A stretch of DNA of 64,000 nt from the NCBI RefSeq assembly GCF_000622365.1, contig NZ_JASC01000014.1:558001-622000 (forward strand), written 5' to 3'. Position numbers and translations under genes: made by a program. Source of the stretch: Sulfitobacter noctilucae. GTDB lineage: Bacteria; Pseudomonadota; Alphaproteobacteria; Rhodobacterales; Rhodobacteraceae. Under the pieces are notes generated by a model. It saw only the letters and a program-made list of their open reading frames with translations, searched no databases and was not told the DNA's origin. How positions within the stretch are numbered: the first letter of the stretch is position 1; every line of letters begins with the position of its first letter. Positions 47,375-56,997 of the stretch are shown here, piece after piece.

Positions 47375-48076
47375 ATGAGCAATACAGACAGCTTTGTCGA
47401 AGAAGTGAACGAAGAGGTCCGCCGCGACCGTCTTTACGGCCTACTCCGCCGTTATGGCTGGATCGCGGTGCTGGCAATTGTCCTGATCGTGGGCGGTGCG
47501 GCCTACACGGAATATAGCAAAGCACAGCGTGCCGCCTCGGCTCAGGCGCAAGGCGATGCGATGTTGGCGGCCCTGTCGCTGGACGATAGCGCCGAACGGG
47601 CAGAATCACTGGCAGCGATTGATCCTGCCAGCCTGGCTGCTGGGGCCGTGTTGCGTATGATGACTGCTGCCGAACAGGCCCGCGCAGGGGATACCGAAGC
47701 AGCTGCGGCAACGCTGGATGCGCTTGCTGTCGATGGGGAAGTGCCCGCAATCTACCGCCAGTTGGCTCAGTTCAAATCCGTCACCCTGCAAAGCGCGAGC
47801 CTGGAGTCAGCTGACCGCCGTCAGGCCTTTGAGGCGATGGCACAACCCGGAAACGCTTTGCGCCTTTTGGCGACTGAACAATTGGCGCTGATCGACATCG
47901 AAACCGGTGATCCGGCGGCGGCGATTGCGAAATACCAATCCATTATCGACGACGCCGAGGTCAGCCCGGACTTGCAACAACGCGCACTACAGGTGATTGT
48001 GGCACTGGGTGGAGAGCCGGAACTGTCCGACGCCATGCCGCTGGTACCCGACAGCAGCACCGCGATAACGGACTAG
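47375..48076 (+). CDS. YfgM-like TPR membrane protein
   Basis: 233 residues from the ATG at 47375 (MSNTDSFVEEVNEEVRRDRL). The cytoplasmic N-terminus is followed by one helix (WIAVLAIVLIVGGAAYTEY, about 30-48) and a periplasmic TPR-like domain (LATEQLALIDIETGDPAAAI). YfgM-type proteins assist secreted protein folding beside the Sec translocon. Location directly before bamB is the conserved yfgM-bamB-der arrangement. Confidence 0.88.
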   Translation: MSNTDSFVEEVNEEVRRDRLYGLLRRYGWIAVLAIVLIVGGAAYTEYSKAQRAASAQAQGDAMLAALSLDDSAERAESLAAIDPASLAAGAVLRMMTAAEQARAGDTEAAAATLDALAVDGEVPAIYRQLAQFKSVTLQSASLESADRRQAFEAMAQPGNALRLLATEQLALIDIETGDPAAAIAKYQSIIDDAEVSPDLQQRALQVIVALGGEPELSDAMPLVPDSSTAITD

Positions 48077-48127
48077 AACCGACCGACCGGACGAAAGAAA
48101 CGGCGCAAGTAATAAAGTGAGCAGGCC

Positions 48128-49483
48128 ATGATCCAATCGTTGAAATCTGGGGTGCAAGCCTTCGGTCTGCCTCTGTTGGCGGGGATCCTGTTTCTAAGCG
48201 GGTGCAACGAGCGCGAAACCTATTTGCCCGGTCCACGCGAAGACGTCCGCGCCGTGTTGCAAAACCCCGCTTTGGCCGCTCCGCTGCCTGGTGAATCCGT
48301 GACAGCAAATGTCAGCAGGGCGATATCGCTGGGTGCCGCCACCAACAACGCAAACTGGACGGCGGCAGTCGGCAATCCCGCAACCCGCACAAGCCATCCC
48401 GCACTCGCGGCAACGCCAAAATTGTTGTGGTCGGCTGATATCGGCGCAGGCGACAGCCGGCGGTACCGGATCACTGCCGATCCGGTCGTGTCACAGGGCC
48501 GCATCTTTACCCTCGATTCAGGGGCGCAGGTCACGGCGACCTCTACGTCTGGTCAAACGCTGTGGACACGCGATCTGACCCCGGCCAGCGACCGGCAGGG
48601 GCAGGGTTCCGGCGGCGGCCTAGCGGTTGACGGCGACACACTTTATGTCTCGATCGGCTATGGCATTCTGGCCGCGCTGGATGTCACCACGGGCGGCACC
48701 CGCTGGACCCAAGAGCTTGAGGCTTCAGGCTCAGGCACACCAATGGTGTCGGGCGATCTGGTCTATCTGACGGCAGGCGACGACACCGGCTGGGCCGTGA
48801 ACAAAACCAACGGGCGTGTGGCTTGGCAGACAAGTGGCACGCCCAGCATCAACAACGTGCTCGGTGCGCCCGCCCCGATCATTGCGGGTCAAGTGGCGAT
48901 CTTTGCCTACGGCTCTGGCGAAGTGCAGGGGGTTTTCCGGCGCGGGGGGCTGGATCGCTGGAACACGGCAGTCGTCGGTAAACGGCCCGGACGTGCATTG
49001 TCATCCATTTCGGATGTGACGGGCGCACCAGTGGCGTCGGGCGACCGTGTCTTTGTGGGCAACCAGTCGGGACGTCTGGCTGCACTGAGCCTGGCAAATG
49101 GCATGCCGATCTGGACCGCACGCGAAGGGGCGATCACGCCGGTCTGGCCCATTGGCGGCAGCATCTTTGCAATCTCGGATTTGAACGAACTGCTGCGGCT
49201 TGATGCCTCTGACGGCAGCCGTATCTGGGGCGTGCCACTGCCCAACTTCGTCAAGGACCGTCCGCGCCGCCAGTCCGAAATCTTTGGCAACCATGGCCCC
49301 GTAGTGGCGGGAGGCCGCGTGCGCGTTGCTTCCAGCGACGGGGTCTTGCGCAGCTATGACCCGACGAATGGCGTATTGACCGGTACGGTCGAAATCCCCG
49401 GCGGCGCGACCACCGCGCCGGTGGTTGCAGGCCGAACGCTCTATGTTGTCTCGCGCAAGGGCAAATTGCTCGCTTTCCGTTAA
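48128..49483 (+). CDS. bamB: outer-membrane protein assembly factor BamB
   Basis: 451-residue lipoprotein with the lipobox LFLSGC (Cys26) after a hydrophobic signal. The mature protein is an eight-bladed PQQ-like beta-propeller with repeats such as LDSGAQVTATSTSGQTLWTRDL and LYVSIGYGILAALDVTTGG. It is part of the BAM complex inserting beta-barrel proteins. It follows the YfgM-like gene by 51 nt and precedes der by 60 nt. Confidence 0.93.
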   Translation: MIQSLKSGVQAFGLPLLAGILFLSGCNERETYLPGPREDVRAVLQNPALAAPLPGESVTANVSRAISLGAATNNANWTAAVGNPATRTSHPALAATPKLLWSADIGAGDSRRYRITADPVVSQGRIFTLDSGAQVTATSTSGQTLWTRDLTPASDRQGQGSGGGLAVDGDTLYVSIGYGILAALDVTTGGTRWTQELEASGSGTPMVSGDLVYLTAGDDTGWAVNKTNGRVAWQTSGTPSINNVLGAPAPIIAGQVAIFAYGSGEVQGVFRRGGLDRWNTAVVGKRPGRALSSISDVTGAPVASGDRVFVGNQSGRLAALSLANGMPIWTAREGAITPVWPIGGSIFAISDLNELLRLDASDGSRIWGVPLPNFVKDRPRRQSEIFGNHGPVVAGGRVRVASSDGVLRSYDPTNGVLTGTVEIPGGATTAPVVAGRTLYVVSRKGKLLAFR

Positions 49484-49543
49484 GCGCAAAATGGGCTAAA
49501 GGCCGGGTTTGATATAGGCCCTTGTTGGGCTTTGGAGCCGAAA

Positions 49544-51007
49544 ATGTCCTTTACCCTCGCCATCGTGGGCCGCCCGAACGTGGGCAAATCCACGCTGTTC
49601 AACCGCCTTGTCGGCAAACGTCTGGCCTTGGTCGACGATCAGCCCGGTGTCACCCGCGATTTGCGCGAGGGGGCGGCGCGCCTTGCCGACCTGCGTTTCA
49701 CCGTGATCGACACTGCAGGGCTTGAAGAAGTCACCGACGACAGCCTGCAAGGGCGGATGCGGCGGCTCACGGAACGCGCGGTGGATATGGCCGACATCTG
49801 TCTGTTCATGGTGGACGCGCGGGTGGGGATCACATCGTCCGATCTGGTCTTTGCCGACATTCTGCGCAAACGCTCTGCCAATGTTATTCTTGCGGCCAAC
49901 AAGGCCGAGGGCAAAGCAGGCGAATCCGGTGTGCTGGAGGCCTATAGTCTGGGGCTGGGCGAACCGATCGCTTTGTCTGCCGAGCATGGCGAAGGGCTGA
50001 ACGACCTTTATACGATGCTGATGCCGCTGGCTGACAAATACGCCGAGCAGGCGGATGACGATACCCCCGAAACGGATGTGGATCTGGGGGACAACGAAGA
50101 GGACGAAATCGAAGCCGTTCCCGTCCCGACCAACGCAAAGCCCCTGCAGGTGGCGGTGGTGGGGCGGCCCAATGCGGGCAAATCCACGCTGATCAACCAG
50201 ATCGTCGGCGAAGACCGTTTGCTGACCGGGCCAGAGGCCGGGATCACCCGAGATGCGATATCGCTGCGGACCGCATGGAATGACATCCCGATGCGCATCT
50301 TTGACACCGCAGGCATGCGCAAAAAAGCCAAGGTGCAGGAAAAGCTCGAAAAACTCAGCGTCTCGGATGGTCTGCGCGCGGTGAAGTTCGCCGAAGTTGT
50401 GGTAGTTCTGCTCGATGCGGAAATCCCGTTTGAGCAGCAAGACCTGCGCATTGCTGATCTGGCCGAACGCGAGGGCCGTGCAGTGGTGGTCGCGGTGAAC
50501 AAATGGGACATCGAGGAAGACCGCCAGGCCAAGCTGAAAGACCTCAAGGAGAGCTTCGAGCGTTTGTTGCCGCAACTGCGCGGCGCACCGCTGATCACCG
50601 TGTCGGCCAAGACCGGACGCGGATTGGACCGTTTGCACGAGGCGATCATGCGGGCCTATGAAACGTGGAACCGGCGTGTAACGACTGCTCAGTTGAACCG
50701 CTGGCTGGCGGGCATGATGGAGGCGCATCCGCCGCCCGCGCCACAGGGCAAGCGGATCAAGCTGCGGTATATGACGCAGGCCAAAACGCGCCCGCCAGGG
50801 TTCGTGGTGATGTGCAGTCATCCTGACAAGGTGCCCGAAAGCTACAGCCGTTATCTGGTGAACAACCTGCGGCTGGATTTCGACATGCCGGGCACGCCGA
50901 TCCGCCTATGGATGCGCGGACAGAACGATGCCAACCCCTATAAGGGGCGCAAGAAGGCACCGCCGTCGAAGCTGCGCAAACATACCGACGGACGCCGCCG
51001 GGACTGA
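49544..51007 (+). CDS. der: ribosome-associated GTPase Der (EngA)
   Basis: 487-residue double GTPase needed for 50S subunit maturation. The first G domain (about 4-165) has [16 protein letters not shown] and NKAEGK. The second (about 200-370) has [17 protein letters not shown] and NKWD. A C-terminal KH-like domain has [19 protein letters not shown]. The ATG at 49544 is chosen over a TTG four codons earlier. It ends in a basic tail next to a 16-G tract. Confidence 0.96.
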   Translation: MSFTLAIVGRPNVGKSTLFNRLVGKRLALVDDQPGVTRDLREGAARLADLRFTVIDTAGLEEVTDDSLQGRMRRLTERAVDMADICLFMVDARVGITSSDLVFADILRKRSANVILAANKAEGKAGESGVLEAYSLGLGEPIALSAEHGEGLNDLYTMLMPLADKYAEQADDDTPETDVDLGDNEEDEIEAVPVPTNAKPLQVAVVGRPNAGKSTLINQIVGEDRLLTGPEAGITRDAISLRTAWNDIPMRIFDTAGMRKKAKVQEKLEKLSVSDGLRAVKFAEVVVVLLDAEIPFEQQDLRIADLAEREGRAVVVAVNKWDIEEDRQAKLKDLKESFERLLPQLRGAPLITVSAKTGRGLDRLHEAIMRAYETWNRRVTTAQLNRWLAGMMEAHPPPAPQGKRIKLRYMTQAKTRPPGFVVMCSHPDKVPESYSRYLVNNLRLDFDMPGTPIRLWMRGQNDANPYKGRKKAPPSKLRKHTDGRRRD

Positions 51008-51008
51008 A

Positions 51009-51024
51009 GGGGGGGGGGGGGGGG
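51009..51024. repeat. homopolymer of 16 G
   Basis: An uninterrupted run of 16 G begins two bases after the der stop codon (TGA at 51005-51007, then A). It is outside any gene, between convergent der and the TspO-like gene. Such tracts are prone to length change and to sequencing error, so the exact count is uncertain. Confidence 0.85.
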
Positions 51025-51067
51025 CGGAAACTTTCAAAGTTTCCGCCCGTTTTCTTTCAAAGAAAAC
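51022..51067. terminator. two adjacent hairpins between convergent der and TspO-like gene
   Basis: The first hairpin pairs 51022-51034 with 51036-51048 (13 bp, from GGGCGGAAACTTT). The second pairs 51049-51057 with 51059-51067 (9 bp, from GTTTTCTTT). Both centre on CTTTCAAAG with a one-base formal loop. Perfect symmetry makes them usable from both strands. T-runs are short, so termination efficiency is inferred. Confidence 0.65.
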
Positions 51068-51078
51068 GTGCGCGCGGA

Positions 51079-51792
51079 TCAGGCCGTGCGAAACGCCTTG
51101 AGCGTCGGAAGCAAGAGCACCAAAGCCCCGCCGCCTGCCACATAGGCCACGATAGGTGTGCTCTCGATATTGGCCACGACCACGGCCACCAGCGCCCAGA
51201 TCACCGCAATGCCGTAGGTTGGCACGCGGCCCAATGCGCCTTGGATAAACCCGCCAAGCAAGATCGCCAGTCCGACAAAAACCAGACCCGCAGTTGTTTG
51301 GTCCATGAAGCCATAGCCCGCAGCGAGCAGCCCGAGCGACACGCAAGACGCCGCCGACAGCCATCCGGCATAAAGCCCGACCGGCCAGGCAGCCCAGACC
51401 GTATTGGCCACAGGCGCGAGGAAAAGGGCCGCCAGTGCGCTTAGCAACATCACCCAGATTAACAGGCTCGCCCAAACCGGGCTGGCCACCGCCACGGCCA
51501 GCCACACCGTGCCTACCGCCAGCGACACACAAAGCGGCACGCGCATGTCATGCCACTGCGCATCATCTCGCGCTTTGACCAGTCCCCAGCCCAGCCCAAG
51601 GATCAGCCAGCCATAGATCACGCCCCAGATCGCAAAGGCATAGCCTTCGGGCTGCACAGGCGGGTCATTCTGCGGTACAGGGAATTGATCGGGGTCAAAC
51701 CCGGCAAAGCCATCGACAAACAAAGGCGAGGCGGCAAAGGCGATGCTGAGGACAAAACACAGTAACGCAACAATTGGACGGGCAGAGCGCAT
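51079..51792 (-). CDS. TspO/MBR-like membrane protein
   Basis: 237 residues from the ATG at 51792 (AAAGGTGCC upstream). The first helix is ARPIVALLCFVLSIAF, and about seven hydrophobic stretches follow. GYAFAIWGVIYGWLILGLGW resembles the first conserved block of tryptophan-rich sensory proteins, but the protein is longer than classical five-helix TspO (about 160 residues). The related group in Rhodobacterales is usually left as hypothetical. Role unknown. Confidence 0.7.
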   Translation of the reverse strand: MRSARPIVALLCFVLSIAFAASPLFVDGFAGFDPDQFPVPQNDPPVQPEGYAFAIWGVIYGWLILGLGWGLVKARDDAQWHDMRVPLCVSLAVGTVWLAVAVASPVWASLLIWVMLLSALAALFLAPVANTVWAAWPVGLYAGWLSAASCVSLGLLAAGYGFMDQTTAGLVFVGLAILLGGFIQGALGRVPTYGIAVIWALVAVVVANIESTPIVAYVAGGGALVLLLPTLKAFRTA

Positions 51793-51857
51793 AGGGCAGG
51801 CACCTTTCAGATCAGATCGATTCAAAAGATAGCGGTAAGGGCCGTCCCTTCAACACC

Positions 51858-53150
51858 TTAGGCCAAGACACCGTCCGCAGTCAGCGTGCTTTTGCCGCTC
51901 AGATAGCGGGCAAGTGCGTCGGGCAGGACGACAGAGCCATCTTCCCGCTGGCCGTTTTCCAGCACCGCGATCAGGCAGCGCCCCACCGCAAGACCGGAGC
52001 CATTCAACGTATGCACAAACTGCGGTTTGCCGCCATCCGCGGGCTTGAACCGCGCATTCATGCGGCGGGCCTGAAAATCACCTGTCGTCGAAACGCTCGA
52101 GATCTCGCGGTAGGTGTTCTGCCCCGGCACCCAGGCCTCGATATCAAAGGTGCGCCGCGCGCCGAATCCCATGTCGCCCGTGCACAAAAGCACCGTGCGA
52201 TAGGGGATACCCAGCCGCTCCAGAATATCCTCGGCACAGCGCAGCATGCGCTTTTGCTCCGCATCGCTCTCGCCGGGCAGGGTCACGCTGACCATCTCGA
52301 CCTTCTCGAACTGGTGCTGGCGCAGCATGCCGGAGGTGTCACGCCCCGCGCTGCCCGCCTCCGAGCGGAAACATAAGGTATGCGCGGTGTAGCGCTTGGG
52401 AAGATCTGCTTCTTCCAGCACATCGCCCGCAACCGTGTAGGTCAGCGGCACCTCGGAGGTCGGCACCAACCACCAGCCATTGGTCGTCTGATAGCTGTCC
52501 TCGCCAAACTTCGGCAGCTTGTCGGTGCCGTACATCGCCTCGTCCTTGACCAGCACGGGCGTGTTCACCTCGGTCAGGCCGTTCTCATCAACATGAATGT
52601 CGACCATGAACTGCGCCAAAGCGCGATGGATGCGGGCCACGGCGCCCTTGAGCATGACGAAACGTGCGCCAGATGTCTTGGCCGCCGTCTCAAAATCCAT
52701 CGAAGCGGCAACGCCCGTAATCTCGTAGTGCTCCTTGGGCTTGAAATCGAAGGCGGGAATGTCGCCCCAGCGGCTCACCTCGACATTGTCGTCCTCGTCT
52801 TTGCCTTCGGGTACATCCTCGGCAGGGTTGTTGGGCAGACGGGCGAGCATATCGGTCAACTCCGCGTCCAGCGCTTTGGCCTCGGCCTGCATCGCGGAGA
52901 CTTCGTTCTTTTTCTCGCTCACCAAGGCGCGCAGCCGTTCAAACTCCGCCTCATCGCCTTTCGCTTTGGCGGCACCCACCATCTTTGAAGCCTTGTTCTG
53001 CTCCGCCTGCGCGGTCTCCGCCGCTGCGATCTTGCCGCGCCGTGCTTCATCAAGCTTCAGCACATCGGCAGACATAGGTGCATCCCCGCGCCGGGCAAGG
53101 GCGGCGTCAAAAGCTGCGGGATTTTCGCGGATGGCGCGGATGTCGTGCAT
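51858..53150 (-). CDS. serS: seryl-tRNA synthetase
   Basis: 430-residue class II synthetase charging tRNA-Ser. An N-terminal coiled-coil arm (about 30-105, [20 protein letters not shown]) contacts the tRNA. Motif 2 is in [27 protein letters not shown], and motif 3 in [18 protein letters not shown]. Full length, with the usual start [21 protein letters not shown]. Transcribed divergently from yajC. Confidence 0.97.
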   Translation of the reverse strand: MHDIRAIRENPAAFDAALARRGDAPMSADVLKLDEARRGKIAAAETAQAEQNKASKMVGAAKAKGDEAEFERLRALVSEKKNEVSAMQAEAKALDAELTDMLARLPNNPAEDVPEGKDEDDNVEVSRWGDIPAFDFKPKEHYEITGVAASMDFETAAKTSGARFVMLKGAVARIHRALAQFMVDIHVDENGLTEVNTPVLVKDEAMYGTDKLPKFGEDSYQTTNGWWLVPTSEVPLTYTVAGDVLEEADLPKRYTAHTLCFRSEAGSAGRDTSGMLRQHQFEKVEMVSVTLPGESDAEQKRMLRCAEDILERLGIPYRTVLLCTGDMGFGARRTFDIEAWVPGQNTYREISSVSTTGDFQARRMNARFKPADGGKPQFVHTLNGSGLAVGRCLIAVLENGQREDGSVVLPDALARYLSGKSTLTADGVLA

Positions 53151-53580
53151 GGGAGCGTCCTTGGGCTGTGAGTCGTTTGGGTCGCGTTATGCCGGATTGC
53201 GCGGGGGAGGGCTACTGCGGGTTTGAGTGGCTCGCAAGTCATCGTGTCTGCGGGCAGAGGAGCGAACGGGCAAAACTGTAGAAGTAAGTTTCTAAGCGAA
53301 GTCAGAAGGCCTGCGCAATCAGCATTAGTGCAGAGCTGTCGCACCTGCTCGCGTAGATGTCGCATCTGCTCGCGTATATTAGGTACCATCCTTGCGCTTG
53401 AATCTGGTAAAAATTCTCCGCCAAAGGCCGGTTCCTAGGTTCAGACTATTTGGACCGATCCGATAGTCCACCCAAAACCCCCTTTGCACCTTGCGCCCGT
53501 CCACGCCCGTGCATAGGTTCTGCCAAACTCAGCGACGGGGCAGAATTCTGCTGCCCTGCAGACCTAAAAGGACGCACCCG
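53151..53580. other. divergent intergenic region between serS and yajC
   Basis: 430 nt without a supportable gene. It should hold the serS promoter at the left and the yajC-secDF promoter at the right. It contains two tandem 21-bp copies at 53337-53357 and 53358-53378 (19 of 21 identical), each starting TGTCGCA and containing CTGCTCGCGTA. A T-box riboswitch was not seen. Confidence 0.6.
53337..53378. repeat. tandem duplication of a 21-bp unit
   Basis: Two head-to-tail copies differ at two positions (CACCTG versus CATCTG, and GTAGA versus GTATA). They lie about 190 nt upstream of the serS start. Likely a slippage duplication; a regulatory role is possible but unsupported. Confidence 0.7.
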
Positions 53581-53859
53581 ATGGCCGGTATCGAGCAATT
53601 CATCCCCCTTATTCTGATCTTTGCGATCATGTATTTCCTGCTGATCCGTCCGCAGCAGAAGAAGGTCAAGGAACATGCCGCCATGGTTGCGGCGCTGCGT
53701 CGCGGCGATCAGGTGGTCACCCAAGGCGGGATCATCGGCAAGGTCGTCAAGGTCAAGGAAGACGGCGAACTGGAAGTCGAGATCGCCGATGGCGTCAAGA
53801 TCCGGGTGATCCAGTCGACCATCGCCACGGTTGTGTCCAAGACCGAACCCGCTAAGTAA
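53581..53859 (+). CDS. yajC: preprotein translocase subunit YajC
   Basis: 92-residue accessory of SecDF. It has one N-terminal helix (FIPLILIFAIMYFLLIRP), then the hallmark QQKKVKEHAAMVAALRRGDQVVTQGG. CTAAAAGGACGC precedes the ATG at 53581. First gene of yajC-secD-secF, 33 nt before secD. Confidence 0.95.
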   Translation: MAGIEQFIPLILIFAIMYFLLIRPQQKKVKEHAAMVAALRRGDQVVTQGGIIGKVVKVKEDGELEVEIADGVKIRVIQSTIATVVSKTEPAK

Positions 53860-53892
53860 TCCGACCCCACGGGCCTAAGGAAGGGCGCAGAC

Positions 53893-55542
53893 ATGCTTCA
53901 GATTGATCTGTGGAAACGGATTTTGATCGCCTTGACCTGTGCGGCAGGCCTTTTGTTGGCGCTGCCCAATGCCTTTTATGGCCCCGTGGAACAGCACAAT
54001 GATGCGGTTGCGGCGATCGAGATTGGCGGCAACACGCCCGAGCTTGAGGCGCAAAAGGCGCTTTGGCCCGAATGGCTGCCTTCTGGCCTAGTCAATCTGG
54101 GCCTTGACCTGCGCGGCGGGGCGCATCTGCTGGCCGAAGTGCGGGTGCAGGACGTCTACGCCAGTCGGATGGAGGCGCAATGGCCCGAGGTGCGCGATGC
54201 GCTGCGCAGTCTAACGCCCGTGCGTCGCCAGCAATCCCCGGCAGACGAGCTGCGCGTGCGGCTGAACGACGAGAGCAAGATGGCCGAAGCGATGCAGATC
54301 GTACGCGATCTGGCGCGGCCTGTTCCAACGCTGACGGGGGCCGGGGCCACCGACATCAACGTGAGCGGCGACGCTGGCTTGCTGATCATCACGCTTTCCG
54401 ATGCCGAACGGCAGGCCACGGATGAACGCACCATGCAGCAATCGCTGGAAATCATCCGCCGCCGCATCGACGAGGTTGGCACCCGCGAGCCCACGATCCA
54501 GCGGCAGGGCGCGGACCGTATTCTGATACAGGTGCCTGGTATCGGATCGGCGGCAGAGTTAAAGGCGATCATCGGCACCACCGCGCAGCTGACGTTCAAC
54601 CCTGTGGTCAGCCGCGGCACCGACGAAAACGCCAACCCCGGTATCGGCAACAAGCTGATCCCCTCATTGGACGAGCCGGGTGCATTCTATGTGGTTGAAG
54701 CCTCCCCTGTGGTGGCAGGCGAAGAACTGGTCGATGCGCAGCCCAGCTTTGACCAGAACGGGCGGCCTGCGGTGAACTTCCGGTTCAACACGTCGGGCGC
54801 ACGGAAATTCGGCGATTACACAGCCGACAACATCGGCGCGCCGTTTGCCATCGTGCTGGACGACGAGGTGATTAGCGCCCCCACCATCCAAAGCCATATT
54901 CCCGGCGGATCGGGCATCATCACCGGCAATTTTGATGTGGAGGAATCCACCAACCTTGCCATTCTTCTGCGGGCCGGTGCCCTGCCTGCGGGACTGGAGT
55001 TTCTGGAAGAGCGCACCATCGGCCCTGAACTGGGCCAAGACAGCATTGATGCGGGCCGAATTGCGACGGTAGTTGCTTTTGTCGCCGTGCTGTTTTTCAT
55101 GTTCGCCAGCTACGGTCTGTTCGGCATCTTTGCCAATATCGCGCTTATTATAAACGTGGCGATGGTGTTTGGTTTGCTAAGTCTTGTTGGTGCCACGCTC
55201 ACCTTGCCGGGCATTGCGGGGATCGTGCTGACCGTGGGCATGGCGGTGGATGCCAACGTTCTCATTTTCGAGCGTATTCGCGAGGAATTGACCACGGCCA
55301 AAGGTCCGGCGCGGGCCATATCCTTGGGCTATGAAAAGGCGCTAAGCGCGATCATCGATGCGAACATTACCACGCTGATCACAGCGGTAATCTTGTTCGC
55401 CATGGGCTCCGGCCCGGTGCGCGGCTTTGCGATCACGCTGGGTTTTGGCATCATTACATCGGTGTTCACAGCAATCTTTGTGACCCGCCTGATGGTGGTG
55501 ATCTGGTTTGAACGGGCACGTCCCAAAACGATTGAGGTTTGA
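53893..55542 (+). CDS. secD: protein translocase subunit SecD
   Basis: 549-residue RND-like membrane protein that uses the proton gradient to assist export through SecYEG. It has an N-terminal helix, a periplasmic P1 domain with GLDLRGGAHLLAEV and RRRIDEVGTREPTIQRQG, and a C-terminal five-helix block with GMAVDANVLIFERIREEL. The stop overlaps the secF start by one base (TGATG). Confidence 0.97.
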   Translation: MLQIDLWKRILIALTCAAGLLLALPNAFYGPVEQHNDAVAAIEIGGNTPELEAQKALWPEWLPSGLVNLGLDLRGGAHLLAEVRVQDVYASRMEAQWPEVRDALRSLTPVRRQQSPADELRVRLNDESKMAEAMQIVRDLARPVPTLTGAGATDINVSGDAGLLIITLSDAERQATDERTMQQSLEIIRRRIDEVGTREPTIQRQGADRILIQVPGIGSAAELKAIIGTTAQLTFNPVVSRGTDENANPGIGNKLIPSLDEPGAFYVVEASPVVAGEELVDAQPSFDQNGRPAVNFRFNTSGARKFGDYTADNIGAPFAIVLDDEVISAPTIQSHIPGGSGIITGNFDVEESTNLAILLRAGALPAGLEFLEERTIGPELGQDSIDAGRIATVVAFVAVLFFMFASYGLFGIFANIALIINVAMVFGLLSLVGATLTLPGIAGIVLTVGMAVDANVLIFERIREELTTAKGPARAISLGYEKALSAIIDANITTLITAVILFAMGSGPVRGFAITLGFGIITSVFTAIFVTRLMVVIWFERARPKTIEV

Positions 55543-56513
55543 TGATGCGTCTTCGTCTGTTCAACCAAGCGCCAAATTTTGATTACTTCAGCCGTTGGAA
55601 GATCTGGCTGGGTATCTCCGGTCTTATGATGGTTGTCGCCTTTGCGTCTTTCATGATCCAGGGCCTGAACTACGGCATCGACTTTCGTGGCGGCACCACG
55701 ATCCGTACTGAAAGCCCGCTGGTGGTGGATGTGGCCGAGTACCGCGCCGCTATCGACACGCTGGAGTTGGGCGATATTTCGATCACCGAAGTCTTTGATC
55801 CGTCCTTCCGCGATGATCAGAATGTAGCGATGATCCGCATTCAGGCACAGGATGGCCAAGAAGCTGTAACTGTCGAGACGGTTGAAGCGGTGGAGGCTGC
55901 GTTAATCGAGGTGAGACCCGATATCAAATTCACCTCGGTGGAATCAGTGGGCCCCAAAGTTTCGGGTGAATTGATACAGACGGCGGTGATCGCGGTGGTC
56001 TTGGCGATCGGGGCGGTCCTCATCTACATCTGGTTGCGGTTTGAATGGCAATTCGCTGCGGGGGCTGTGCTCGCTCTGGTGCACGACGTAATCCTGACCA
56101 TCGGCATCTTTTCAGAACTGGAACTCCGGTTCGATCTGGCGATTATTGCGGCCTTGCTGACCATTGTAGGCTATTCGCTGAACGATACCGTGGTGGTTTT
56201 TGACCGCGTGCGTGAAAACCTTCGGAAATACAAAAAGCGCGACCTGAAGGAGGTGCTGAACCTCTCGATCAACGAGACGATGAGCCGGACGTTCATGACC
56301 TCTTTCACCACGCTGATTGCGTTGATCGCGCTGTTTGTGCTGGGCGGTGACGTGATCCGTGGCTTTGTCTTTGCGATGATTTGGGGCGTAATTGTGGGGA
56401 CTTATTCGTCCATCTTTGTGGCATCCGCGATTCTGCTTTATCTAGGGGTCAAGCGAGACTGGTCTAAACCTGACGCCAATGCCGGGAACCAGTACGCCAA
56501 TATTGACGCTTGA
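55542..56513 (+). CDS. secF: protein translocase subunit SecF
   Basis: 323-residue partner of SecD. The first helix is followed by GIDFRGGTTIRTES, and later helices include IVGYSLNDTVVVFDRVREN. The start at 55542 overlaps the secD stop; a second ATG follows immediately at 55545. The 3' end, including the stop codon, runs through a threefold TTGACGC repeat. Confidence 0.96.
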   Translation: MMRLRLFNQAPNFDYFSRWKIWLGISGLMMVVAFASFMIQGLNYGIDFRGGTTIRTESPLVVDVAEYRAAIDTLELGDISITEVFDPSFRDDQNVAMIRIQAQDGQEAVTVETVEAVEAALIEVRPDIKFTSVESVGPKVSGELIQTAVIAVVLAIGAVLIYIWLRFEWQFAAGAVLALVHDVILTIGIFSELELRFDLAIIAALLTIVGYSLNDTVVVFDRVRENLRKYKKRDLKEVLNLSINETMSRTFMTSFTTLIALIALFVLGGDVIRGFVFAMIWGVIVGTYSSIFVASAILLYLGVKRDWSKPDANAGNQYANIDA

Positions 56514-56523
56514 CGCTTGACGC
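56503..56523. repeat. TTGACGC tandem repeat (3 copies) at the secF stop
   Basis: Three exact 7-bp TTGACGC units run across the last secF codons and the stop codon (56511-56513). Because 7 is not a multiple of 3, gain or loss of a unit upstream of the stop would alter only the extreme C-terminus. Confidence 0.8.
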
Positions 56524-56639
56524 TTGGCCGCGCGGCGCGACGTTTTGACCTTGGCGGTGCACTGCTTTTTCGCGTCGTGATCTGTATCGCAGGGGCGGCC
56601 TGAGCTAAGCTGGCTGCGCCAATGATGAAAGGATGATCC

Positions 56640-56993
56640 ATGCGCTTGAACGAGATCGACTTTAACGATTCCACTCCCATTGAAGGCTATGGACCGGGGT
56701 TCTTTCGCATCGGCGGTGAGGTATTGCGCGGGCCTGTGATCACAGGACCAACTGGAACCAAATCTTGGGGCGGGTTTGACGATACCGATGCCTTGGTCGC
56801 GCTGGCAGGCCAGATCGATGTGCTGTTCGTTGGGACTGGCCCGGATGTGGCGCATCTGCCGGATGATCTGCTGGCAACCTTGCAGGAAGCAGGCGTCGGG
56901 GTCGAGGCGATGGCCTCCCCGGCCGCATGCCGTACCTACAACATTCTGCTAAGCGAGGGCCGCCGGATTGCTTTGGCCCTGATCCCGGTGTGA
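56640..56993 (+). CDS. DUF498 / Mth938-domain protein (NDUFAF3-like)
   Basis: 117-residue protein of the family containing mitochondrial complex I assembly factor NDUFAF3. It starts [20 protein letters not shown] and includes [32 protein letters not shown] and [23 protein letters not shown], the conserved core. The bacterial role is not established. Its place between secF and ccmA recurs in Rhodobacterales. The stop lies 4 nt before the ccmA TTG. Confidence 0.9.
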   Translation: MRLNEIDFNDSTPIEGYGPGFFRIGGEVLRGPVITGPTGTKSWGGFDDTDALVALAGQIDVLFVGTGPDVAHLPDDLLATLQEAGVGVEAMASPAACRTYNILLSEGRRIALALIPV

Positions 56994-56997
56994 TGCA

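Noticed and set aside
49496..50821. 441-codon open frame opposite der
   Set aside because: Antisense to a fully conserved GTPase, with no domain or ribosome site.
53057..53389. 110-codon minus-strand frame upstream of serS
   Set aside because: It overlaps the serS start out of frame, and its apparent heptad pattern comes from the 21-bp tandem duplication.
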